Assembly: GCF_025833875.1 (NCBI RefSeq)
Contig: NZ_JAOYOD010000001.1
Span: 3,968,001 to 4,032,000, forward strand
DNA length: 64,000 nucleotides
Source of the DNA: Reichenbachiella ulvae
GTDB lineage: Bacteria > Bacteroidota > Bacteroidia > Cytophagales > Cyclobacteriaceae
Direction of reading: 5' to 3'
Below the pieces are notes generated by a model, which saw only the letters and a program-made list of their open reading frames with translations, made no database searches and had not been told where the DNA came from. Positions 53,127 to 59,917 of the stretch are shown in pieces. The position numbers were made by a program, and so were the translations under genes. The stretch's first letter is position 1. Every line of letters starts with the position of its first letter.

Positions 53127-53890
53127 TGAAAGTACTGATAGTAGAAGACGAGGCGCCAGCATTTAGACGCCTACAGAAAATGCTGGAAGAAGTAGACGAA
53201 ACCATCGAAATCGTAGAAGTGATCGATGGTGTGGAAGAAAGCGTCAACTGGATGAAAGGCATCAGCAACTGGCCTGACCTGATCTTCATGGATATCCAAT
53301 TGAGCGATGGGATCAGTTTCGATATCTTCGAAAAAGTAAAGGTGCAATCCCCAGTGATCTTTACCACAGCCTTTGACGAATACATGCTCAAGGCCTTTCG
53401 TGTCAACAGTATCGACTACCTCCTCAAGCCGATTAATCAGAAAGAATTGGTCCGCAGTCTGGACAAATATCAGAACCTTCGCTCCTCACTGGCCCCTGTA
53501 TCTGAGCCCAATATCCAGGAGCTGATGAAATGCATTCAAATTGGCAGTGCCAAATACAAATCCCGTTTTTTGGTGAAAATGGGTGAAAAAATGATGTCGG
53601 TAGAGACGGAGAATATTGCCGCCTTTCAGGCACTCAATGGTTTGGTGTATTTGATCAGCCAATCTGGGAAGCGCTATGTGATCGACCTGACGCTAGAAGA
53701 CATCATGAAAGAGCTCGATCCCGAAAAGTTCTACCGGGTCAATCGCCAGTTCATCCTTTGCTATCACTGCATCGATTCGATCCACAAATACGGCAAGAGC
53801 AAACTGCTCATCGAACCCAAGCTCGAATTAGAAGAGCCCATCATCGTCAGTAGCGAAAGGGCCAGTGCTTTCAAGCAGTGGTTGGGGTAA
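53126..53890 (+). CDS. LytTR-family response regulator (second pair)
   Basis: 254 residues from a GTG that overlaps the kinase stop. Receiver domain with IVEDEAPA, the phospho-acceptor in DLIFMDIQLSDG and the lysine in IDYLLKPI; LytTR domain from about 150 (RFLVKMGEKMMSVETENIAAFQALNGLVYLI, FYRVNRQFILC). The gene ends just before an inverted-repeat element. Confidence 0.92.
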   Translation: MKVLIVEDEAPAFRRLQKMLEEVDETIEIVEVIDGVEESVNWMKGISNWPDLIFMDIQLSDGISFDIFEKVKVQSPVIFTTAFDEYMLKAFRVNSIDYLLKPINQKELVRSLDKYQNLRSSLAPVSEPNIQELMKCIQIGSAKYKSRFLVKMGEKMMSVETENIAAFQALNGLVYLISQSGKRYVIDLTLEDIMKELDPEKFYRVNRQFILCYHCIDSIHKYGKSKLLIEPKLELEEPIIVSSERASAFKQWLG

Positions 53891-53895
53891 ATGCC

Positions 53896-54390
53896 CTCGC
53901 AAAGACGCCAAGACGCATTGCGTACAATTGTTTATTTTTAGGTTTCCTAAACCTAAGAACCTACCATGACCGAAAACCAAATTGCCTCTTTAATTGTAGA
54001 TACCTGCTATCAAATACACACGCAACTAGGGGCAGGATTATTCGAATCAGTTTATGAAGAAATACTGACTTACGAACTGAGAGAAAAAGGATTAAAAACG
54101 GAAAGGCAAAAAGGAATCCCCGTTTTCTGGAAAGACATCAAAATGGATGTCGGGTTTAGAGCAGATCTTATCATTGAGAACAAAGTGATTATTGAAATCA
54201 AGTCGGTGGAACTCATAGCTCCTGTGCATAAAAAGCAGCTATTGACCTACTTGAAAGTAACAGATTTAAAGCTGGGCCTATTGATCAACTTTAATGAAGC
54301 CTTAATCAAGAATGGGATAACAAGAATCGTCAACAAACTATAAATCGGTGAATATTTATTATCAGCTTGGCGACTTTGCGTCTCAGCGAG
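53896..54390. mobile_element. Possible GxxExxY cassette bounded by inverted repeats
   Basis: CTCGCAAAGACGCCAAGACGC-like sequence (53896-53916) left of the gene and CTTGGCGACTTTGCGTCTCAGCGAG-like sequence (54366-54390) right of it are imperfect inverted copies of one another. They enclose only the GxxExxY gene. The words CGCAAAGACGC and CTTTGCGTCT belong to a repeat type often seen dispersed in Bacteroidota genomes. No transposase is present, so mobility is an inference. Confidence 0.45.
53966..54343 (+). CDS. GxxExxY protein
   Basis: 125 residues. The name-giving motif is GAGLFESVYEEILTYELREKG (G-x-x-E-x-x-Y), followed by TERQKGIPVFWKDIKMDVGFRADLIIENKVIIEIKSVELIAPVHKKQLLTYLKVTDLKLGLLINF. The late part (D-x-n-E-I-K pattern: FRADLIIENKVIIEIKS) resembles a PD-(D/E)xK nuclease core. 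The biological role is not known. It lies between inverted repeats. Confidence 0.9.
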   Translation: MTENQIASLIVDTCYQIHTQLGAGLFESVYEEILTYELREKGLKTERQKGIPVFWKDIKMDVGFRADLIIENKVIIEIKSVELIAPVHKKQLLTYLKVTDLKLGLLINFNEALIKNGITRIVNKL

Positions 54391-54515
54391 AAAAACCAAG
54401 TTTCATTAGTTTTGAATTTCATTAATATTTTAACACTTCATTGAGAATTTGATAAAAAACAGGTAATTGTCCACTAATAGTTCCAATAATGGAGACATTT
54501 ATATAAAAAGCAATC

Positions 54516-54523
54516 TATCTTTG
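54516..54523 (+). promoter_or_regulatory. -7 promoter element of the sulfite reductase leader transcript
   Basis: TATCTTTG matches TAnnTTTG and is 50 bp before the leader-peptide ATG at 54573. No good -33 TTG is found at the right spacing. Confidence 0.5.
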
Positions 54524-54572
54524 AACCCCTTTTAGGATATATGCGTTATGCATGTACTCAAAAGTTAAGACA

Positions 54573-54668
54573 ATGAAAATTAACACATTATATATTTCAA
54601 AAATGATCGGTTGTTGTCAGCCGTGTTGTTGCTGTACTGACTGCAGTACCAGTGGGGATATATATTAA
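54573..54668 (+). CDS. Cysteine-rich leader peptide of the sulfite reductase gene
   Basis: A 31-codon ORF with ATG at 54573 and TAA at 54666-54668. It contains seven cysteine codons in eleven positions (residues 14, 15, 18, 19, 20, 21 and 24: CCQPCCCCTDC). It lies between a -7 promoter box and an intrinsic terminator that immediately precedes the sulfite reductase gene. The composition and layout are those of an amino-acid attenuator: when cysteinyl-tRNA is scarce, ribosomes would stall on the cysteine run. Hairpin GTACTG-ACTG-CAGTAC (54634-54649) lies in the coding part. Confidence 0.8.
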   Translation: MKINTLYISKMIGCCQPCCCCTDCSTSGDIY

Positions 54669-54744
54669 TGTTTGGAACAAGACCATTTATTCAATACCAA
54701 AATAAAACATTAAAAGCCTCTCCACGCCAGGAGAGGCTTTTTTT
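54652..54744 (+). promoter_or_regulatory. Candidate cysteine attenuator (antiterminator/terminator switch)
   Basis: The terminator at 54712-54744 has its 5' arm GCCTCTCC paired with GGAGAGGC. The sequence GTGGGGA at 54652-54658, just after the cysteine codons, can pair with TCTCCAC at 54719-54725 (7 bp, one G-U), which would break the terminator. A ribosome stalled on the cysteine codons leaves 54652-54658 free; one reaching the stop covers it. This is the classical attenuator geometry, shown here by sequence only. Confidence 0.6.
54712..54744 (+). terminator. Intrinsic terminator directly upstream of sulfite reductase
   Basis: GCCTCTCC-ACGCCA-GGAGAGGC (8 GC-rich pairs; further A-T pairs below) followed by seven T residues. 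It ends 22 bp before the sulfite reductase ATG, so it must be bypassed for expression. Confidence 0.9.
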
Positions 54745-54766
54745 AGATTAAAACACGAAGCACGCC

Positions 54767-56887
54767 ATGCAAAGTTTTAGAACAGAATTAGAAAATCTGG
54801 ACAATCCAGTAGTAGAGAAGGACATCATCGATCTGGCCGCTCGGATCGAGAAGTTCAACAATGGAGACATTGACCCTGACAAGTTTAGAAGCTTACGACT
54901 TGCCAGAGGAGTTTACGGTCAGCGCCAGCCGGGCAACCAAATGGTCAGAATCAAGATACCATATGGTAAAATGAGCGTAAAGCAGCTGAGAAGAATCGCT
55001 GACATCTCTACCGAATACGGTGGGGGCAACCTACACGCTACCACTAGACAGGATATCCAAATCCACTATGTGAGTCTGGATCGCACGCCAGAATTGTGGG
55101 CTAAGCTAGAGCAAGACGACATCACGCTAAGAGAAGCCTGTGGTAATACGGTAAGAAACGTGACCGCCTCTCCTGTAGCAGGTATCGATCCTAACGAACC
55201 ATTTGATGTATCTCCATACGCTCATGCAGTGTTTGAGTACTTCTTGAGAAACCCTGTGTGTCAGGAAATGGGACGTAAATTCAAGATCTCCTTCTCGTCA
55301 AGTGACAAAGACACAGGTATCTCTTTCATTCACGACATTGGGTTCATTCCTAAAGTGAAAACTGAAGGTGGAAAAGAAATCAGAGGATTCAAGGTAATGA
55401 TCGGAGGGGGTCTGGGTGCACAACCTGCTCCTGCAGTCAAAGCATATGACTTCCTCGAAGAAGATCAGATCATCCCATTCACTGAAGCCCTTTTGAGAGT
55501 TTTCGATCGCTATGGCGAAAGAAAAAGAAGAGTAAAAGCGCGTTTCAAATTCTTGCTAGCCGATATCGGTCTGGAAGAAGTAATGCGACTGGTAAAAGAA
55601 GAGTGGAATGCCCTAAGCACTAAAAGCTATAAAATCGATACCAGTGCAGTTGCTGGTCCTGTTCTGCCAACAACCATTGGTTTTTCTGACAAGGCCTTGA
55701 TCAATCCTGAGCAATTTGAATTGTGGAAAGAAACCAACGTTCACCCACAGAAGCAGGAAGGATACTACTATGTAGAGGTGAAGGTTCCTAATGGTGACAT
55801 CAGCTCACAAAAGGCGCATAAGTTTGCCGACATCATCAGCAAGTATGCTGCAGATGACGTTCGTGTGACGGTCAATCAGGGATATGTCTTGAGATATGTG
55901 AAAGAAGACAGCTTGAAGTCGCTCTTCACTGAACTGGATGACCTGAATCTGGCGAACCCAGGATTCGACAGCACGGCAGACATCATCGCTTGTGCGGGTA
56001 CCGATACTTGTAACCTCGGGATCTCTAACAGTACGCGCGTAGCATTAGAGCTCGAAGGAGTGATCGAGCGCGAGTACCCAGAGCTGATCAAAAACAATGA
56101 CATCAAAATCAAAATCAGTGGATGTCCTAACTCTTGTGGTCACCATGCGATTGCTTCTATTGGATTCCACGGGTCGTCTTTGAGAAACAAAGCCACTAAA
56201 AAAGTATTGCCAGCTGTGCAGGTGCTACTCGGAGGTGGATTGGACAAAGATGGTGACGGTTTCATCGCTGAGAAAGTGATCAAAGTGCCTAGCAAAAAAG
56301 CGCCTGACGTATTGAGAGTTTTGTTCAACGACTATGACGAAAATGCGGAAGAAGGCGAGTACTATGCTACTTACTTCAAAAGACAGGGCAAGGATTATTT
56401 TTACCAACTGTTGAAATTCTTAGCGGATACTGAAAATGTAACCGATTCGGACTACATCGACTGGGGTAAAGACGAGCAATTCAAAGTAGAAACAGAAGTG
56501 GGTGAATGTGCTGGCGTGATCATCGACTTGTTCTCTACGCTGATGTTCGAAGCAGAGGAGAAAGCACAGTGGGCCAAACAAGCACATGAGCTAGGCAACT
56601 ATGCAGATTCTATCTACCACGCTTACAGTGTTTTCATCAACGGAGCTAAGGCCCTGTTGGTAGACAAAGGCGTGACTGTAAATACGCAAGCAGGCATCAT
56701 GAAGAGCTTCGACGAGGAGTTCGAGGGTGATTTCGAAAGCGTAGTAGGATCATCTTTCACCGATTTTGTGTTGAGAATCAAGCAAAACGAGCCAAGCAAA
56801 GAGTGGGCTGAGAAGTTCATCGAGGACGCAGACCAGTTCCTTGGCAAAGTGAAAGAAGTACAGGAGCAAGAAACTGAAACTGTATAA
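54767..56887 (+). CDS. Assimilatory sulfite (nitrite/sulfite) reductase with C-terminal extension
   Basis: 706 residues. Ferredoxin-type siroheme reductase: two half-domains (RGVYGQRQPGNQMVRIKIPYGKMSVKQLRRIADIS, then GYYYVEVKVPNGDISSQKAHKFADI) and the [4Fe-4S]-siroheme ligands C409 and C415 (CAGTDTC), C453 and C457 (SGCPNSC). It reduces sulfite to sulfide for cysteine synthesis. The last 140 residues (from about 570) form a helical HEPN-like domain absent from classical CysI. Siroheme is supplied by the genes at 57196-58551. It is preceded by a cysteine leader and terminator and followed by its own terminator. Confidence 0.9.
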   Translation: MQSFRTELENLDNPVVEKDIIDLAARIEKFNNGDIDPDKFRSLRLARGVYGQRQPGNQMVRIKIPYGKMSVKQLRRIADISTEYGGGNLHATTRQDIQIHYVSLDRTPELWAKLEQDDITLREACGNTVRNVTASPVAGIDPNEPFDVSPYAHAVFEYFLRNPVCQEMGRKFKISFSSSDKDTGISFIHDIGFIPKVKTEGGKEIRGFKVMIGGGLGAQPAPAVKAYDFLEEDQIIPFTEALLRVFDRYGERKRRVKARFKFLLADIGLEEVMRLVKEEWNALSTKSYKIDTSAVAGPVLPTTIGFSDKALINPEQFELWKETNVHPQKQEGYYYVEVKVPNGDISSQKAHKFADIISKYAADDVRVTVNQGYVLRYVKEDSLKSLFTELDDLNLANPGFDSTADIIACAGTDTCNLGISNSTRVALELEGVIEREYPELIKNNDIKIKISGCPNSCGHHAIASIGFHGSSLRNKATKKVLPAVQVLLGGGLDKDGDGFIAEKVIKVPSKKAPDVLRVLFNDYDENAEEGEYYATYFKRQGKDYFYQLLKFLADTENVTDSDYIDWGKDEQFKVETEVGECAGVIIDLFSTLMFEAEEKAQWAKQAHELGNYADSIYHAYSVFINGAKALLVDKGVTVNTQAGIMKSFDEEFEGDFESVVGSSFTDFVLRIKQNEPSKEWAEKFIEDADQFLGKVKEVQEQETETV

Positions 56888-56912
56888 GTATTGTAAAATT
56901 TAAGGTTGGAAT

Positions 56913-56962
56913 ACGCCCTTCTGTGACCCTTTTTCAGGAAATTGCAGAAGGGCGTTTCTTTT
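56913..56962 (+). terminator. Terminator of sulfite reductase
   Basis: ACGCCCTTCTG (56913-56923) pairs with CAGAAGGGCGT (56945-56955), 11 bp, followed by TTCTTTTTT. Confidence 0.85.
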
Positions 56963-56988
56963 TTATTTGGGATGGAAACCCACCCCTG

Positions 56989-57004
56989 CCCCTCCCAGGA
57001 GGGG
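56989..57004. repeat. GC-rich REP-like palindrome
   Basis: CCCCTCC-CA-GGAGGGG within a CCACCCCTGCC context; this is a common interspersed palindrome type in Bacteroidota. It lies between sulfite reductase and the siroheme genes. Confidence 0.5.
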
Positions 57005-57150
57005 ATTATTCTTTCGTATATTAATATTCTGCTTAAGGGTTAAGGGGCCGGGCCTTATTCATTTTAGATTTCTGTGTTGCAAAATTAGAATAGAAACAAA
57101 ATAGGAATAACATCCGACCAAAGAAGTTACGCACCAGCTAAAAAGTGATT

Positions 57151-57169
57151 CCCCCTTTCATAAAGGGGG
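57151..57169. repeat. GC-rich palindrome upstream of cobA
   Basis: CCCCCTTT-CAT-AAAGGGGG, followed by TCAGGGGGATT, ends 27 bp before the cobA start. It resembles dispersed palindromic repeats; it could also influence expression of the siroheme genes. Confidence 0.55.
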
Positions 57170-57195
57170 TCAGGGGGATTTAAGAAATCAAATCA

Positions 57196-57963
57196 ATGAC
57201 CAAAAAAGCAAAACTGACACTAGTGGGAGCCGGACCGGGAGATCCAGAGCTTATCACACTCAAGGGCATCAGGGCACTGGAGGAGGCAGATGTCGTGCTC
57301 TACGATGCACTGGCCAACGAAGAGCTACTCGACTACTGCAAACCAGAAGCCATCAAAACCTTCGTGGGCAAAAGAGCAGGCTGCCATGTCTACCAACAAG
57401 ATAAAATCAACGAGACCATCGTATCAGAAGCCAAAAAACACGGCCATGTCGTCCGACTCAAAGGGGGTGACCCTTATGTCTTTGGCAGGGGGCATGAGGA
57501 ACTGCAGTTTGCAGAGGCCCATGGCGTAGATGTGGAGATCGTACCCGGCGTGACCAGTGCCATATCCGTTCCGGCCCTGAATCAGATTCCCCTGACGCGA
57601 CGTGGCATAAACGAGAGCTTTTGGGTGATGACTGCTGTCAAAAGCGACGGTAGTCTGGCGGCTGATATCGAACTGGCCACACAATCTACCGCCACTGTCG
57701 TGATCCTGATGGGAATGAAAAAACTCGGGAAGATTCTCGACGTATTCAAGAAACATGGTCAGGAAGATACCCCGGCAGCTGTGATACAAAATGGCTCACG
57801 TGAGGACGAAAAGATCGTGATCGGCAAGGTCAGCAACCTGTCCCAGCTGGTGCTGGATCATCAACTGACCTCCCCGGCCATTATCGTAATCGGAAAGACC
57901 GTGGCACTGGGAGAAGAAAAACTGAAAAAGAACATCCAACAAATGGATCCAAAACCGGAATAA
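57196..57963 (+). CDS. cobA: Uroporphyrinogen-III C-methyltransferase
   Basis: 255 residues. It methylates uroporphyrinogen III twice to precorrin-2 using SAM. Motifs: LTLVGAGPGDPELITLKGIRALEEADVVLYDAL, VRLKGGDPYVFGRGHEE, VEIVPGVTSAISVPALNQIPLTRRG, and the SAM-pocket stretch VVILMGMKKL. It is followed after 3 bp by the precorrin-2 dehydrogenase gene. It makes siroheme for the upstream sulfite reductase. Confidence 0.95.
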   Translation: MTKKAKLTLVGAGPGDPELITLKGIRALEEADVVLYDALANEELLDYCKPEAIKTFVGKRAGCHVYQQDKINETIVSEAKKHGHVVRLKGGDPYVFGRGHEELQFAEAHGVDVEIVPGVTSAISVPALNQIPLTRRGINESFWVMTAVKSDGSLAADIELATQSTATVVILMGMKKLGKILDVFKKHGQEDTPAAVIQNGSREDEKIVIGKVSNLSQLVLDHQLTSPAIIVIGKTVALGEEKLKKNIQQMDPKPE

Positions 57964-57966
57964 ACC

Positions 57967-58551
57967 ATGAGCGAAGATCGAGGCAACACCCTATTTCCCG
58001 TATTTTTCAAACTAGAAGAAATGAAGCTGCTGATCGTAGGCGGTGGCTATGTGGGCGAAGAAAAACTCGGTGCGGTGCTCAAGAACAGTCCCAGAACCCA
58101 AATCAAAATGGTGGCCACCTGGTTTAGCGAGGCAGTGCAGGACATCGTGAAGGACTATCCGAATATCACCCTGGTCGAAAAAGCCTTCGAACCCAGCGAC
58201 CTGGAGGGCATGAACCTGGTGATCATAGGGATAGACGATCCAGAGGCCAGCAGCCAGATACAGGCAGCCTGTCGCGCCCAAAACGTATTGGTCAACGTGG
58301 CGGACAAACCCGCCCTCTGCGACTTCTACCTGGGCTCAGTAGTCAAAAAAGGCGACCTCAAAATCGCCATCTCCACCAACGGAAAATCCCCCACATTGTC
58401 CAAACGCATGCGTGAAATGCTGACCGATGTGATTCCCGAAAAAATCGACGACATCCTCGACCAGATGGCCAAGGTCCGCGACAAACTCAAAGGCGACTTT
58501 GACTACAAAATCAAAAAGCTCGACGAGATCACCAAGGATTGGAAGGGGTGA
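57967..58551 (+). CDS. Precorrin-2 dehydrogenase (siroheme synthase N-terminal, CysG-N/SirC type)
   Basis: 194 residues. Rossmann opening LFPVFFKLEEMKLLIVGGGYVGEEKLGAVLKNSPRTQIKMVA, then NVADKPALCDFYLGSVVKKGDLKIAISTNGKSPTLSKRMREML, the siroheme synthase N-domain signature. It oxidises precorrin-2 to sirohydrochlorin and may also insert iron. The complete CysG function is split here between this protein and CobA. Confidence 0.92.
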   Translation: MSEDRGNTLFPVFFKLEEMKLLIVGGGYVGEEKLGAVLKNSPRTQIKMVATWFSEAVQDIVKDYPNITLVEKAFEPSDLEGMNLVIIGIDDPEASSQIQAACRAQNVLVNVADKPALCDFYLGSVVKKGDLKIAISTNGKSPTLSKRMREMLTDVIPEKIDDILDQMAKVRDKLKGDFDYKIKKLDEITKDWKG

Positions 58552-58588
58552 GAATTTTCAATCGCCTTACTACTTACCTACTATTTAA

Positions 58589-59122
58589 ATGACCACTAAG
58601 AAAAATATACTGGCAATATGCGGAAGTGCCAGCCGAGAATCAGCTAACCTCAGTATCCTCCGAAGGGTTGCCCAACTGGGAGAATTCCATTTTGAAATGG
58701 AAATCATGGATGATCTAAGCCTATTACCACATTTCCAAACTGAACTGACAGAAAAAGATGTACCTGAGCAAATCCTACAACTACGAGAATCCATTCAAAC
58801 CAGCGATGCGGTGGTCATCTGTTCGCCGGAATATGTATTCAGCATTCCGAGCGGACTGAAGAACCTGATCGAGTGGTGCGTATCCACCACGGTCTTTACG
58901 GACAAGCCTGTCGGCCTTATCACCGCTTCTGCCCATGGTGCCAAAGGACATGCGGAGTTACAATTGCTGATGAAAACCCTGCAAGCCCAATTCACAGAGG
59001 ACAGCACACTCCTGATACCAGGCGTGAAAGGAAAAGTAAATAAGCAAGATGGCATCATTGCCAGCCAAACAGAATCCGAGCTTAAGCACTTCGTAGAGTC
59101 ACTCAAGAAGATGGTTTTGTGA
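58589..59122 (+). CDS. NAD(P)H-dependent FMN reductase family protein
   Basis: 177 residues, flavodoxin-like. FMN-phosphate motif ICGSASRESANLSILRRV, then AVVICSPEYVFSIPSGLKNLIEWCVSTTVFTDKPVGLITASAHGAKG. It reduces FMN or quinones. It follows the siroheme genes by 37 bp and could feed electrons to sulfur metabolism, but this is speculative. Its stop codon lies at the edge of a dispersed repeat (59121-59183). Confidence 0.9.
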   Translation: MTTKKNILAICGSASRESANLSILRRVAQLGEFHFEMEIMDDLSLLPHFQTELTEKDVPEQILQLRESIQTSDAVVICSPEYVFSIPSGLKNLIEWCVSTTVFTDKPVGLITASAHGAKGHAELQLLMKTLQAQFTEDSTLLIPGVKGKVNKQDGIIASQTESELKHFVESLKKMVL

Positions 59123-59183
59123 TCTGTGGATCGCTTTAGATCCCAGCCTGTCCGGATGGCAGGTCTCCTTCGTCGAGATGACA
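59121..59183. repeat. Dispersed intergenic repeat, copy 1
   Basis: Begins GATCTGTGGATCGCTTTAG and contains CCAGCCTGTCCGGATGG, ending CGAGATGACA. Two other copies of the type occur at 62727-62791 and 62815-62856. The preceding gene's TGA overlaps its first bases. Confidence 0.8.
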
Positions 59184-59205
59184 ACTTAATTTGGACACCC
59201 CAGAA

Positions 59206-59478
59206 CCACCCACACATCTCAATTTTACATCCGTAGAATTAAGTTTTTCATTCGTACATGATAATCTTACATCCAAGCAAAAGAATAAACCATCTTTGCC
59301 AATCAAAAGTACCTACAAGCAATTCAATTGTTCATATGTTCAAAGTAATTGAACATTCGAACCTATCAATCGGAAGTCTGTGCAAATCAATAGTCCTATC
59401 GAGCATTTGAAACAGACATCTATGCAATTGAATTGTCAGGCCGATCATTTGACATTTACATCTGTACTTAGTAATATG
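59206..59478. repeat. Array of 13 degenerate 21-bp tandem repeats
   Basis: Thirteen consecutive 21-mers (starts at 59206, 59227, 59248 and so on every 21 bp to 59458) share the consensus ACATCYRWRC followed by AATYNAATTGT. Position 6 is a pyrimidine in 13 of 13 units, position 16 is A in 13 of 13 and position 10 is C in 12 of 13. The best-preserved units are at 59227, 59311, 59374, 59416 and 59458. The period equals two helical turns. The array ends 22 bp before the HTH gene at 59501. One frame reads as heptads such as TSVELSF and TSMQLNC but is broken by a TGA at 59350. An inverted repeat (59330-59362) lies inside. Confidence 0.75.
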
Positions 59479-59500
59479 CAATAGAACTAACCTCACCGGC

Positions 59501-59836
59501 ATGTTAAAACTAAAGATTGACCATGTAGCCCAACTGCGGGGCATACGACGTACCTACAGCTACCTGACAAAACTAGGCATGAGCCACGGAATCGCCCAGC
59601 GGCTCTCCAGCGGAAATGTGAAAAACATCCATCTCAAGCATCTGGAAAACCTTTGCAAAACACTGCGCTGTACTCCGAATGACATACTAGACTGGCAAGG
59701 AGAAGACCTGGATAGAGAACATCCCTTACTCGAACTTCGAAAGGACCCCAAAGCCCTGAAAAGCCTGGAAAAACTCCGTCAAATGCCTTTGGACAAACTC
59801 GAAAAACTGGGACAGTTCTTAGATGAGATGGATTGA
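59501..59836 (+). CDS. Small XRE/Cro-C1-type helix-turn-helix protein
   Basis: 111 residues. The HTH lies at about 8-66: KIDHVAQLRGIRRTYSYLTKLGMSHGIAQRLSSGNVKNIHLKHLENLCKTLRCTPNDILDWQ. The remaining 45 residues are charged and helical (LELRKDPKALKSLEKLRQMPLDKLEKLGQFLDEMD) and could dimerise. The 21-bp array ends 22 bp upstream, so the protein may bind it and regulate its own gene; this is inference. No phage genes are nearby. Confidence 0.88.
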   Translation: MLKLKIDHVAQLRGIRRTYSYLTKLGMSHGIAQRLSSGNVKNIHLKHLENLCKTLRCTPNDILDWQGEDLDREHPLLELRKDPKALKSLEKLRQMPLDKLEKLGQFLDEMD

Positions 59837-59917
59837 TAAATTACGTCACCTTTAATATCCTTAGGACTTGCCCAAGGTATTCCCGTAGCTTTACTATAAA
59901 CTAAACTAACTAACCAA

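Noticed and set aside
59206..59478. CRISPR array
   Set aside because: The 21-bp units are contiguous with no spacers, the repeats are degenerate throughout, and no cas genes are in the window.
59332..59544. Minus-strand 70-codon ORF over the 21-bp array and HTH start
   Set aside because: It is open only because the repeat period is a multiple of three and it overlaps the well-supported HTH gene; composition shows no folded-protein pattern.
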